Below, in pieces: positions 1 to 9,500 of a stretch of DNA of 64,000 nucleotides; the first letter of the stretch is position 1, and each line of letters opens with the position of its first letter. The stretch comes from Algoriphagus sp. TR-M9 (lineage in GTDB: Bacteria; Bacteroidota; Bacteroidia; Cytophagales; Cyclobacteriaceae). The notes beneath the pieces are model-generated. The model was given only the letters and a program-made list of their open reading frames with translations, did no database searches and was not told the origin of the DNA. The stretch is from contig NZ_CP115160.1 in NCBI RefSeq assembly GCF_027594545.1, positions 4,708,501-4,772,500 of the forward strand, given 5' to 3'. Made by a program: the position numbers and the translations under genes.

Positions 1-112
1 GCTTTCATCCCAGTATCTTACTGGACAAATCACAGCTAGCCAATTTCCATTCCTGACCCGTCAACCGTTGTGAATTGCTTTCATCCCAGTATCTTACTGG
101 ACAAATCACAGC
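1..112 (+). CRISPR. End of a type II-C CRISPR array (partial repeat, spacer, full repeat)
   Basis: The 46-bp repeat is complete at 67-112. The first copy is cut by the window edge, with only its last 36 bp at 1-36. They are separated by one 30-bp spacer at 37-66. The repeat starts GTTGTGAATTGC, ends AATCACAGC, has imperfect terminal inverted repeats, and carries an inner hairpin CCAGTA-TCT-TACTGG. Repeats of 46-47 bp with 30-bp spacers are typical of Bacteroidota type II-C loci. The plus orientation follows from the tracrRNA anti-repeat, which is complementary to the 5' part of this strand, and from a terminator directly after the last repeat. The array therefore runs convergently toward cas2. 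The window shows only the terminal end, so array length is unknown. Confidence 0.95.
68..97 (+). promoter_or_regulatory. Possible promoter inside the CRISPR repeat
   Basis: Within the complete repeat, TTG at 68-70 is followed after exactly 19 bases by TATCTTAC at 90-97. This resembles the Bacteroidota consensus TTTG-N19-TAnnTTTG, although the last two bases of the -7 element do not match. A start about five bases downstream would fall near 102, so each transcript would begin with the last ~10 bases of the repeat and then the spacer. Repeat-embedded promoters are established for Neisseria type II-C arrays. Here it is inference from spacing alone. Confidence 0.4.
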
Positions 113-147
113 ATACCCCACCTTAAGTGGCTGGTATGCTGTTTTTT
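109..147 (+). terminator. Rho-independent terminator of the CRISPR array
   Basis: CAGCATACC (109-117) pairs perfectly with GGTATGCTG (133-141). An inner CCAC/GTGG stem closes a CTTAA loop, and TTTTTT follows at 142-147. The first four stem bases are the last four bases of the final repeat, so the hairpin is built on the array end. It stops array transcripts before they run antisense into cas2, and it fixes the transcription direction. Confidence 0.85.
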
Positions 148-202
148 ATGGCTATTTTTAGAAATAAAAAACAGAAAAGGTTTTGGGCGATGGGTGATCA
201 GG

Positions 203-229
203 CCTTCCAGGTTTTCAAAACCTGGAAGG
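203..229. repeat. REP-like palindrome, copy 1
   Basis: A perfect palindrome: CCTTCCAGGTTTT (203-215), a central C, then AAAACCTGGAAGG (217-229). It lies between the array terminator and the 3' end of cas2. A close relative occurs at 1878-1910 inside the RAYT transposase gene, and a half-site at 2144-2161. Such palindromes are the usual substrates of REP-associated tyrosine transposases. It could also act as a transcription terminator for the cas operon. Confidence 0.75.
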
Positions 230-238
230 TCTCTTTTC

Positions 239-1472
<1,234 letters not shown>

Positions 1473-1519
1473 AATTTAGTCGCATAGAACTGAGAAAAAA
1501 CTGATATATCTAAAGACTT

Positions 1520-2098
1520 CTATTCTAGCTCTTTATTCATTACATCCTCCTTTTTCGATTCCATGGTTTGATTTAAATGATCCAAACCATCAAAGAAGTT
1601 AAGGTAATAGTCTCTATTCAATAAAGACTCTTTCTCAATAGCCTGATAAGCCTTCCAGCTCGACCACTTCCAATCTTCCAAGTCCACCGCAAAACCATGC
1701 TTAATGGGATTCAGGTGGATATACAAAAAGGCATGTTGCCACTGGGATTCTGTCAGAATTGGTTTTCGCTTGAAATTTTTAATGAAAAGGCTCCCTCTTC
1801 TCTGGTCTTTCTTATTGAATGCTTTGGTATAACTGTTGAAGAAATTGCTGAATGCCTTCGTAATGGGGATACGCTCCAGACCTGCCAGGTTTTCAAAACC
1901 TGGCAGGTCTGAAAACTCCTTCACGCCTACCAGCAAGTGGAAGTAGTTTGGCATCAGACAATAAGCATAAGTCTCCACTACCCCATCCAGATATTTATCG
2001 TATTGTCGAAGAAAAAAGCGATAGTTCTCCTCCTCCCGGAAAATATTCTCCGAGCCGTTTGCATGGTTATAGATATGGTAAGAGTGGCCTTGTTGCAT
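1520..2098 (-). CDS. REP-associated tyrosine transposase (RAYT, Y1_Tnp family)
   Basis: A 192-aa IS200-like single-strand DNA transposase of the RAYT group, which acts on REP palindromes and is usually a single-copy domesticated gene. The family core is visible: YHIYNHANGSENIF near the N-terminus, CLMPNYFHLLVGV (47-59) at the HUH motif, the presumed catalytic Tyr90 in FFNSYTKAF, and YIHLNPIKHG (126-135). The first His of the HUH motif is Tyr52 and only His54 remains, so activity is uncertain. A 33-bp palindrome (1878-1910) is read in frame as about residues 64-74. The gene sits in the same orientation between cas9 and cas1, an unusual place. A RAYT is not a known CRISPR component, so insertion is the likely explanation. 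Confidence 0.88.
   Translation of the reverse strand: MQQGHSYHIYNHANGSENIFREEENYRFFLRQYDKYLDGVVETYAYCLMPNYFHLLVGVKEFSDLPGFENLAGLERIPITKAFSNFFNSYTKAFNKKDQRRGSLFIKNFKRKPILTESQWQHAFLYIHLNPIKHGFAVDLEDWKWSSWKAYQAIEKESLLNRDYYLNFFDGLDHLNQTMESKKEDVMNKELE
1878..1910. repeat. REP-like palindrome, copy 2, inside the RAYT gene
   Basis: AGACCTGCCAGGTTTT (1878-1893), a central C, and its exact reverse complement at 1895-1910 make a perfect 16-bp-arm palindrome. It is the same family as 203-229, differing by TGCC/GGCA in place of TTCC/GGAA. It is translated in frame within the transposase that would be expected to act on it. Confidence 0.85.
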
Positions 2099-2143
2099 TT
2101 TATTGTCCGATAATTTCCTTTTATACTTTCCTCTTCATAGTAT

Positions 2144-2161
2144 AAAACCCCTGGAAGGTCT
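2144..2161. repeat. REP-like half-site upstream of the RAYT gene
   Basis: AAAACC-CCTGGAAGGTCT matches the right half of the palindromes at 203-229 and 1878-1910, with two extra C bases. It lies between the cas9 stop and the RAYT start, so RAYT-family repeats bracket the transposase and cas1-cas2. It may mark one boundary of the insertion. Confidence 0.5.
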
Positions 2162-2182
2162 AACGAATCCTCTATAGAAGGA

Positions 2183-5100
2183 TTAATACTCTCCAACTCT
2201 TACAATTTCCCCTAAATGGTTAACACGAACTTTGACAATGTTTTGCAATTGAGCCGTACTCCTTAAATTGATATAAGCGATATTTATAAGAGTCTTCTTT
2301 TCTTCAACACTAGTTTCTAGGTGACTTCTAAACATATAATTTTTTGTAGCCAACTTCTGTACCCTAAACAAATTCGGGCTAATAATCTTAGCATTCTCAG
2401 GGTTTAATAAATCCACTTCAATTGGATTGAAATCCATAACCTCATTCGGAAAAACAAAGTATTCATTCTGTTTCATTGTGAATAAGAACCGCCAACCTAA
2501 ATGCTGATTGAAGCCCCTATCAATAATCGGCAATGACTGATTTACCCTTTCCAGTGCTTCAAAAAATGAGACTACATTTTCTTGCAGACTCCCATTTTCA
2601 TCTCTATAAATAGCTACATGATGATTATTGCCAGTACTCACAAAATCAATCGGGATTCTATTGCCATCCTTGTCAGTAATTTCATTACCGAAATGGTCTT
2701 TTTTATAATGTAAAGAATCTGCATTTTTCACACCACTAATAGTCACCCGTTTGAGGGAAATACCCTTTTCCTCATTGAGCCAAATAGGATTCTTATCCAA
2801 ATCAGAAAAGGCTTTTTTAGGATCTCCACCAAATACTCGCAAACGACTTAATAGAGCTCTTTTCACTCCTTGATCTATTACCTTTCCAATTGATTTTTCA
2901 TCCTTGAAATTCTCAGGGCTGATGTCTTTTCTGATAGAATAATTTTCCTCCAGCCAAACTAATTTCACTTTTTCGGGAAGAATTTCTGTTTTATCCTCAT
3001 TCAAATAAATAGGATTCTTTGATGGTGAATTTTTTCCTCCAAATGCTTTCGTTGGGACTCCTCCATTTTCGGATAATCTCTGCAAAAGTGCCTCTTTGAA
3101 TATTGGATTGGCAACTTTTTCGATGGTACGCAAATCGAATTTTGTCCCAACTTTTTCCTCCTTAACTTCATAATATCGGTATTTCCCATAAACAGTCTCC
3201 TTGTGCAACTGCCCCCTTGGAGTGAGTTCGACTTTTACATTATCTCCAGTTTTTGATTTTGTTCTGTTTTTATTTTTGGTGACCACCTTATTCTTAGCTT
3301 TATGTGACACCAATACATTTTCTAAATGTTCCTTGGCCTGTTCTCTAAAATTTGGAATAGGCAAATTGAAAACACGTTTTTTATTTCCTTTATCATCTAT
3401 AGTTACATGGGTCTCTTTTGACTCAATTCCGATAATACTTCTATGGAATTTATTTGTCTCGTTCTTTCTGGCATTCAGGTTATTTAGGTACTGAATGTGA
3501 CTATGCTTTGTAAAAGCAACAGTCAAAGCATCCATGGCGTGATGGCGATGATCATTCCTTTTACTCCAGTCTATGATGCGTTCTTTGAACGTCCCGTCTT
3601 TTTCCTCAACCAATTCAGTTAATCCCAATTTTTTGAATTTATCAAAATTCAATTCCTGCATAATATTGACCAAATCCCAATCTTCACGTAACCGATTCGT
3701 CACGCTTCCTGTTGTAGAAACTACAGAGCGGGAAATTTCATACAACATGTTTTTTGCTTTCTTGGCTATATATTGACTATCCCTCAAGTCACGTTCTATA
3801 AATCCATCTCCTATTTCCGTCTCCCTTTTTAATAACTTTTGGTATTTAGCTCTAGAAATCCCTTCCTCTTTGTTCTTTTTGTTCAATTCAAAAAGGCTAG
3901 CTATTCTAATTTCAAAAGCTTCGAGTTTATCCTCTCCATATTTGCTATCTATGTAATCGTAGGCAGTTTTATTTCCTTTATCCAGGTTGTCCTTCCGATA
4001 TACTACTGTTTTGTTGGAGAAGCTATCGTCAAATAATTTTGCCTGAGGGATGATGTGATCAATGTCTATTTGCTTACTGAATAATATTTCCCTCGGAATA
4101 TAGGTGTTTGTATATAGATCTTTGTACCCTGTGCTCTTCAACTCCTCATATAGGCGATAACGTATGATATCATTTCGGCTAGGATTTTTCACTCCGAATT
4201 CATTCTGCAACAGCTTAAAAATCTTTTCATGGGCTGTTTTTGCCGCATTGATGTTCGTGGTCATCTCTGCGCGTTCCTTCGCATTTTTTTTCAACTCACG
4301 AGCAAGTTCAATCCTTATTTCGTCAAACTTGAAGTATTCTACAATATTCCCATTTTCATCCTTTTTGCTGTTTTTCTCAATCAATGCATTGATCACATTA
4401 ATCATTTGATTCAGGATTTTTTCTACCACAGGATTTCGCAAACTGTTTTTTTTCAGCAATTCCAACTTGTCTTTCAAAGGGCGATTTGCAATTTCCTCCT
4501 TTGTCAATGACGTTGCAGAATGCCTATATTCTGCCAACTCACAGGCCGTACTGTAATTGCTCTCTTTGATGTATGGGTAAATTTTTCGAATTGCTTTACT
4601 ACTCAGATTGCCGTAATCATCTGACAAGGTTACATTCGCTAAGATCTGGCTGTGTTCTCTTGTGAAGCCAAATTTCTTCTCCAGTAATTCATATAGTTTT
4701 TCGTTTCCGCTTGCCGAGTCATCCCCCTCGTAGGAATACAAAAGGTGCCAAAGCTGATAAGAAGCTTGCTTTTCAAAAGCTTTTCCATCAAGTTCTGGAT
4801 TGAAGTCTAAAATGGCAGGGTCGATCTTTAAGGTTTCAAAAATTCGTTTAACCATCGACTTTATCTCAGAGGCAGCGACACTTAGATCATCCAACTCTAC
4901 TTCATCTTTATTTGATTTCACTCTCAGCAAATCCTTTACATCATATCCTTCTATATCCAAAATTCTCATATAAGCTTCATACAATGCCTTATTGGTTCGG
5001 TTGCCTTCCAAATGGGTATAGTTAATTTCCCAGTCTTGATTTTTGTAGCCCAATAATTCAAGGATATTCTTGGCGGGTAGGTTTCCTTTTAAATTCAATT

Positions 5101-6475
5101 CTTCGAAGAGATATTTTTTCTCTTCATAATCTAAAGGAAAAATCTCTAGCTCTTCTTCAAATAAACTTCCCTGTTTCTCAATCTTTGCAATGGGTTTTTT
5201 GTTTCCCTTTTTTTTGACCAAAACATTATGCAGTATTTGCCAGATCTTAAACTCCTGAAAAAGTGGAGAAGACTTAGGTGCTACTTTTAATCCTATGGTT
5301 TTCTTTTTACCGTTTTCTATTTCTATCTCCTTACTTTCAAATTCACAGAAACTCACCAGTCCTTTTTGAGACTTGAGCTTACGCTGGTAAAAAATAACAA
5401 TGTCACGAATTTCTATTTTTAGTTCATCTGTCAATTCAGGATGGTGCTTTTTCTGTTCTTCCCAAATAGCTTCAAATTCGTCCAAATAATCTTGGCGATA
5501 AAACACCTGATTTTTCAATCGTACGTGGGGATTTTCCAGCAATTGCTTATACAGATATTGCCCCACAGTTTCCTTGTTGAAATACAGTTCCTTGCTTCTG
5601 TCTGAAATAGCCCCCAAATATCCACTTGAATTGTTAAGGTTGTTGTTTATTTCGGTAACTACATAAGCGACTTCCTCTTTCTCTAACTGCTGGGACAACG
5701 CTTCACTTCGCCATTTATAAGCTTGGACTTTTTTCTCTTCTCTAGTTCCTTTGTTTTCTGCCGTATTAAAATTGTATTTAGTCCAAAAAGACGTTGAAGT
5801 TGCCCTTTGTCCTTTGCCTTCTAATTCTTTTTTAAACTCATCTGTAAGAATCTCAGGATAAAACTGCCGTTGAAAAGCCCATACTTTATCTAATTCTTCT
5901 TGTAAATCGGAACGGTAAAAATCAGGAACATGCTTTTTACCTTCTAGCAGCAGTCTATAGCTTAGTTGGCCAGGTGTGATTTTTTCTTCATAAAGTCTCT
6001 TAGCTACCTCCATCCCATCTATAGCCTGACCCTCGTCCTCATTGGATACCTTACGACTACTCTTATAGCCCCGCTTTTTATTGATCGATAAAAGTACCCG
6101 TGCCAAGTCCTCCTTTTCTATTCTCTCGACAACAGATTTAGCCCTCATTCTCCAGGTTTCATGTGTGGTGTTTTTACCATCCTCTGCCAGCTTGGTTTCT
6201 TTTGTGATGAGACTAGCTTTGGACAACACATGGATCAGATTGGCTCTTCTATCCTGATAACGATCAAGATTTCTCCTCGCACCTCGTTTCAGCGTACGAT
6301 CTGCATTGATGGAAACTGGTTTTCCTTTTTCGAAATTGGTCTGCTCATCCGTGGTAAGAGGATTGACTCGAACGCCTATTTGTTTGATTGATGACTTTGA
6401 AGGATCATTTCCCTCAATTACATGAGCAAAGCCTATGGAGGTAGTACCCAGATCTAAACCAAGAATATTTTTCAT
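2183..6475 (-). CDS. cas9: Type II-C CRISPR RNA-guided endonuclease Cas9
   Basis: Cas9 cuts DNA matched by a crRNA-tracrRNA pair. At 1430 aa it belongs to the large II-C Cas9s of Bacteroidota. All nuclease motifs are present: RuvC-I with D8 in GLDLGTTSIG, the Arg-rich bridge helix (LKRGARRNLDRYQDRRANL), RuvC-II with E723 in RIELAREL, the HNH with H807 in IDIDHIIPQ, and RuvC-III with D982 in HHAMDALTVAF. Both nuclease sites therefore look intact. The C-terminal region has an internal duplication (about 1126-1155 and 1203-1230: ALLxRL...GGxPxKAF...NPIxLNE). The ATG at 6475 faces the tracrRNA gene. No clear promoter was seen in the 121-nt gap, so readthrough from the upstream helicase gene is possible. 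A 6-bp hairpin overlaps the stop codon. Confidence 0.97.
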   Translation of the reverse strand: MKNILGLDLGTTSIGFAHVIEGNDPSKSSIKQIGVRVNPLTTDEQTNFEKGKPVSINADRTLKRGARRNLDRYQDRRANLIHVLSKASLITKETKLAEDGKNTTHETWRMRAKSVVERIEKEDLARVLLSINKKRGYKSSRKVSNEDEGQAIDGMEVAKRLYEEKITPGQLSYRLLLEGKKHVPDFYRSDLQEELDKVWAFQRQFYPEILTDEFKKELEGKGQRATSTSFWTKYNFNTAENKGTREEKKVQAYKWRSEALSQQLEKEEVAYVVTEINNNLNNSSGYLGAISDRSKELYFNKETVGQYLYKQLLENPHVRLKNQVFYRQDYLDEFEAIWEEQKKHHPELTDELKIEIRDIVIFYQRKLKSQKGLVSFCEFESKEIEIENGKKKTIGLKVAPKSSPLFQEFKIWQILHNVLVKKKGNKKPIAKIEKQGSLFEEELEIFPLDYEEKKYLFEELNLKGNLPAKNILELLGYKNQDWEINYTHLEGNRTNKALYEAYMRILDIEGYDVKDLLRVKSNKDEVELDDLSVAASEIKSMVKRIFETLKIDPAILDFNPELDGKAFEKQASYQLWHLLYSYEGDDSASGNEKLYELLEKKFGFTREHSQILANVTLSDDYGNLSSKAIRKIYPYIKESNYSTACELAEYRHSATSLTKEEIANRPLKDKLELLKKNSLRNPVVEKILNQMINVINALIEKNSKKDENGNIVEYFKFDEIRIELARELKKNAKERAEMTTNINAAKTAHEKIFKLLQNEFGVKNPSRNDIIRYRLYEELKSTGYKDLYTNTYIPREILFSKQIDIDHIIPQAKLFDDSFSNKTVVYRKDNLDKGNKTAYDYIDSKYGEDKLEAFEIRIASLFELNKKNKEEGISRAKYQKLLKRETEIGDGFIERDLRDSQYIAKKAKNMLYEISRSVVSTTGSVTNRLREDWDLVNIMQELNFDKFKKLGLTELVEEKDGTFKERIIDWSKRNDHRHHAMDALTVAFTKHSHIQYLNNLNARKNETNKFHRSIIGIESKETHVTIDDKGNKKRVFNLPIPNFREQAKEHLENVLVSHKAKNKVVTKNKNRTKSKTGDNVKVELTPRGQLHKETVYGKYRYYEVKEEKVGTKFDLRTIEKVANPIFKEALLQRLSENGGVPTKAFGGKNSPSKNPIYLNEDKTEILPEKVKLVWLEENYSIRKDISPENFKDEKSIGKVIDQGVKRALLSRLRVFGGDPKKAFSDLDKNPIWLNEEKGISLKRVTISGVKNADSLHYKKDHFGNEITDKDGNRIPIDFVSTGNNHHVAIYRDENGSLQENVVSFFEALERVNQSLPIIDRGFNQHLGWRFLFTMKQNEYFVFPNEVMDFNPIEVDLLNPENAKIISPNLFRVQKLATKNYMFRSHLETSVEEKKTLINIAYINLRSTAQLQNIVKVRVNHLGEIVRVGEY

Positions 6476-6505
6476 TTTATTTTTTAATAATTTGTTCTAT
6501 TTTTA
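6475..6505 (+). promoter_or_regulatory. Putative tracrRNA promoter
   Basis: TTTT at 6475-6478, 19 bases, then TATTTTTA at 6498-6505 is close to TTTG-N19-TAnnTTTG. The predicted start near 6510 coincides with the first base of the anti-repeat. The -33 element overlaps the cas9 start codon on the other strand. The region is AT-rich, so chance matches are possible. Confidence 0.45.
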
Positions 6506-6509
6506 CCCC

Positions 6510-6589
6510 TGAAAGCAATTCACAATAAGGATTATTCCGTTGTGCAAACATTAAGTTGCCCTCGACTTTGACGGGGGCTTTTCTTTTAT
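6510..6589 (+). ncRNA. tracrRNA
   Basis: TGAAAGCAATTCACAA at 6510-6525 is the exact reverse complement of bases 2-17 of the CRISPR repeat, a 16-nt anti-repeat. It is followed by TAAGGATTATTCCGTTGTG (6526-6544), a nexus-like segment resembling Bacteroidota II-C tracrRNAs, and then a terminator: GCCCTCG (6558-6564) pairing with CGGGGGC (6572-6578, one G-T pair), followed by TTTTCTTTT. The RNA would be about 80 nt. It is transcribed divergently from cas9 and ends 8 nt short of the 3' end of the convergent helicase gene. Confidence 0.9.
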
Positions 6590-6596
6590 TCCCCTA

Positions 6597-9500
6597 TCAG
6601 GGCTTAATTACATCCCTTCCATCCTCTCTTTTTAATTTCCCCCGCTTTTCCAGCATAATCAGTGTATAGCGCAAAGACTCATCGATCTGCCTGCCCACTT
6701 TAGAAAAACCAAAGACTTTGGCTACATACCGGAGCAGTTCTGCTTCATCGATACTGAAGTTTTGATGAAGTATTTCCAGAATGGCGATAGACAGCTCTTC
6801 CGGAGCGATGTCTTCTATCTCTCTTTTTTCGGTCTCATTGGTCCGATAGAAATCAATATTTCTTAAAACATCTTCGTCTCCTGCCCCCACATAGAAAGGC
6901 TGGTGGTGCAATGTATGTTGCGCACCCATTTCCGTCAGTAGCTCAGTCAGATGATTGTCCAGCTTTGCACTCAACTTGGAAACATTCCATGCTTGTAAGA
7001 CCCGCTTCGCCAGAAGTCTCTTGCTAATCGGTGCTTCCAGATTGATCACTTCTTTGATTTGTTCCTTGAGCTTCACACGACTGGAATACTCATAGATACG
7101 CTCCGAAGACCCTCCGGGCACCAATAAAAGGGCTGCCGGAATATATTTTCTCTTGAAAGTTGGAGGCGCAACCTCTTCTTTTTCGATCTCTTCGGGTTCA
7201 AGAAAAGGCTCTTCAGGTACCTCGTCACTTACTTTTTTCGACTCTTCTACTTCCCCAGACTTAATCTCTTTTACCTTCTCCAATATCTCATCGATTATTC
7301 TATCAGGTTCTGACTTCCAATCCATTGCCCAAACTCTAAAAATATTCCAGCCCAAGGCTTTCAATACAGCTGGCATGACCATTTCTCTATCATTGGTAGT
7401 TTTGGCTTCCCAATAGTACTTGCCGTCTATCATGATCCCCAGAAGATACTCGCTTGGTTTTTCGGGATTTACGATCCCTAAATCCAATTTGAATCCTGAA
7501 GTACCAATATCTGTCTTAACCTCCAATCCTGCTTTGGCTAATCTCATTGAGATCGCATTTGCCAAGGATTTGTGCTCAGAACTTTCAGGCTGATCATTAG
7601 CCTGAAGGGTCAGGTGACCTTTCTCGGCAAAGTGTAAAAAGGACTTCAAGCCGGAAACACCTTCAGCCGCCGTCCTGCTCAGGTCAATCTTATCTGATGT
7701 AAGGGTGGCAAAAACATGCATTTCATTTCTGGCACGGGTTACCGCTACATTCAACCTTCTCCATCCTCCGTTTCTGTTGAGTGGGCCAAAATTCATACTC
7801 ATTTTACCTTCTTGATCTGGCCCATATCCAATCGAAAACAAAATAATGTCTCGCTCATCCCCCTGCACATTTTCCAGGTTCTTGACAAAAATTGGCTCGG
7901 AACATTCCGTTGCCGCTTGCTCTATCTCGGGATATTCCAAAAAAAGATCCTGAAGCAGTTCCTCTACCAAGGACTGCTGGGTCTGGCTAAAGGTCACCAC
8001 ACCTAGACTGGTCTTTTTCCGTAAGGGGTCTTTAAAGTGATCTTTGATAAAAGCAATGATCGCTTCCGCTTCAAATTTGTTTTGCCTGGTCTTTCCCTTA
8101 TCATAATAGCCCGGTACCGCATGATGGATCACTTTTTTGCTTAGATCGTCCGCTGAAGGGAAAGTCAGCAGTTTATTCTCATAGTAGTTTACATTGCTGA
8201 ATGCGATGAGACTTTCGTGCTTACTCCTGTAGTGACGAAGCAAATACCTGGAAGGAACCGATAGTGCCAAGCAGTCATCCAGGATGCTCTCCAGGTCCTC
8301 AACCTCCATATTTTCTTCGTACACTTTTATGGAACTAAAAAACGCAGTTGGGGGCATTTGCTTAGGATCACCCACGATGATGGCTTGTTTTGCCCTGGCC
8401 AAGGCACTGACCGCTTCACAAGTCGGCAATTGTGAGGCCTCATCAAAAATCACCAGGTCAAAATGATTTGCATTTACATCAAAATACTGGGCTACTGAGA
8501 TCAAACTCATCAGCATGCAGGGTGCCAATCGCGGTAGCAACATAGGTATCTGATCAAACAACTTTCTGATACTTACTCCTCTTCCTCTGTTTTTGATCGC
8601 CCGCTGCAGCAATCCCAATTCTGAACTCTGCATGGCCTCAGCCTGCGCATACGGAAGGCGATCCGAAAGTCTCATGTAAAGCTCCTGTTTGGTCAATTCC
8701 TGAAATCCTTTGGAGAGCTGCTTATATTGATCAATTTTTCCGGTGAATAATCTTGCATTGAATAAATTGAGCAAGTCTGTGGATTCTATTACACGCTCAG
8801 CAAATTCTACATGGATGACGTAGAGAAACAGCTTCTCGATTTCATCATCCCCTTCACTTTCTTCTACAGCGGCGATAAACCAGTTCAATCCCATCTCCTG
8901 CCCCTTTACCTTGATCACGGAGTAATTGACCCAATTTTTCAATTCGGGGAGGTGCTTCTCTATCCCCTCCAACTTCGATAGAAGATGGTCAAAGAAAGAT
9001 TCTGCCGACCTTGAATCCTCTACCGAAAACCCGGTAAGCTGGATGTAAGAATGGATTAATTCATCCAATTTTCTGGCTTCCTTACAGAAATTGTCACAAT
9101 GGGGTTTTGCTAGCTCAAGAAAGTCTTTAATTCGACTAATATCCTGCTGAATCAATGTCTCCATCCATTTTTTAAAGGAATGGACACCCAAGAACCGAAA
9201 TTTGGATGCCAGCCTTTTCAGCTGTTCATTGACTTCACGGAGGTATAGTATATCGGTATCCTCTTCCTTGTACCAAGATCGAAGTGCCTTTGTGACTTCC
9301 CCAAAACGAGTCTGACCAAGGACTTTTTTGTAGCTCAGCAATTCTTCCGAAACCTGGAAGAGCTGTTCTACCTGATTGTCAGAGGAAAATTTTGATTTTC
9401 TATAAACGGAAAAATGCTTTTTTACTTTGTTTTTACCCAGCCATTTTGGTAAAAACCAGCTTTGATTTGCCTTGTTCCATGCCAGTTGCCAAAGTGAAAA

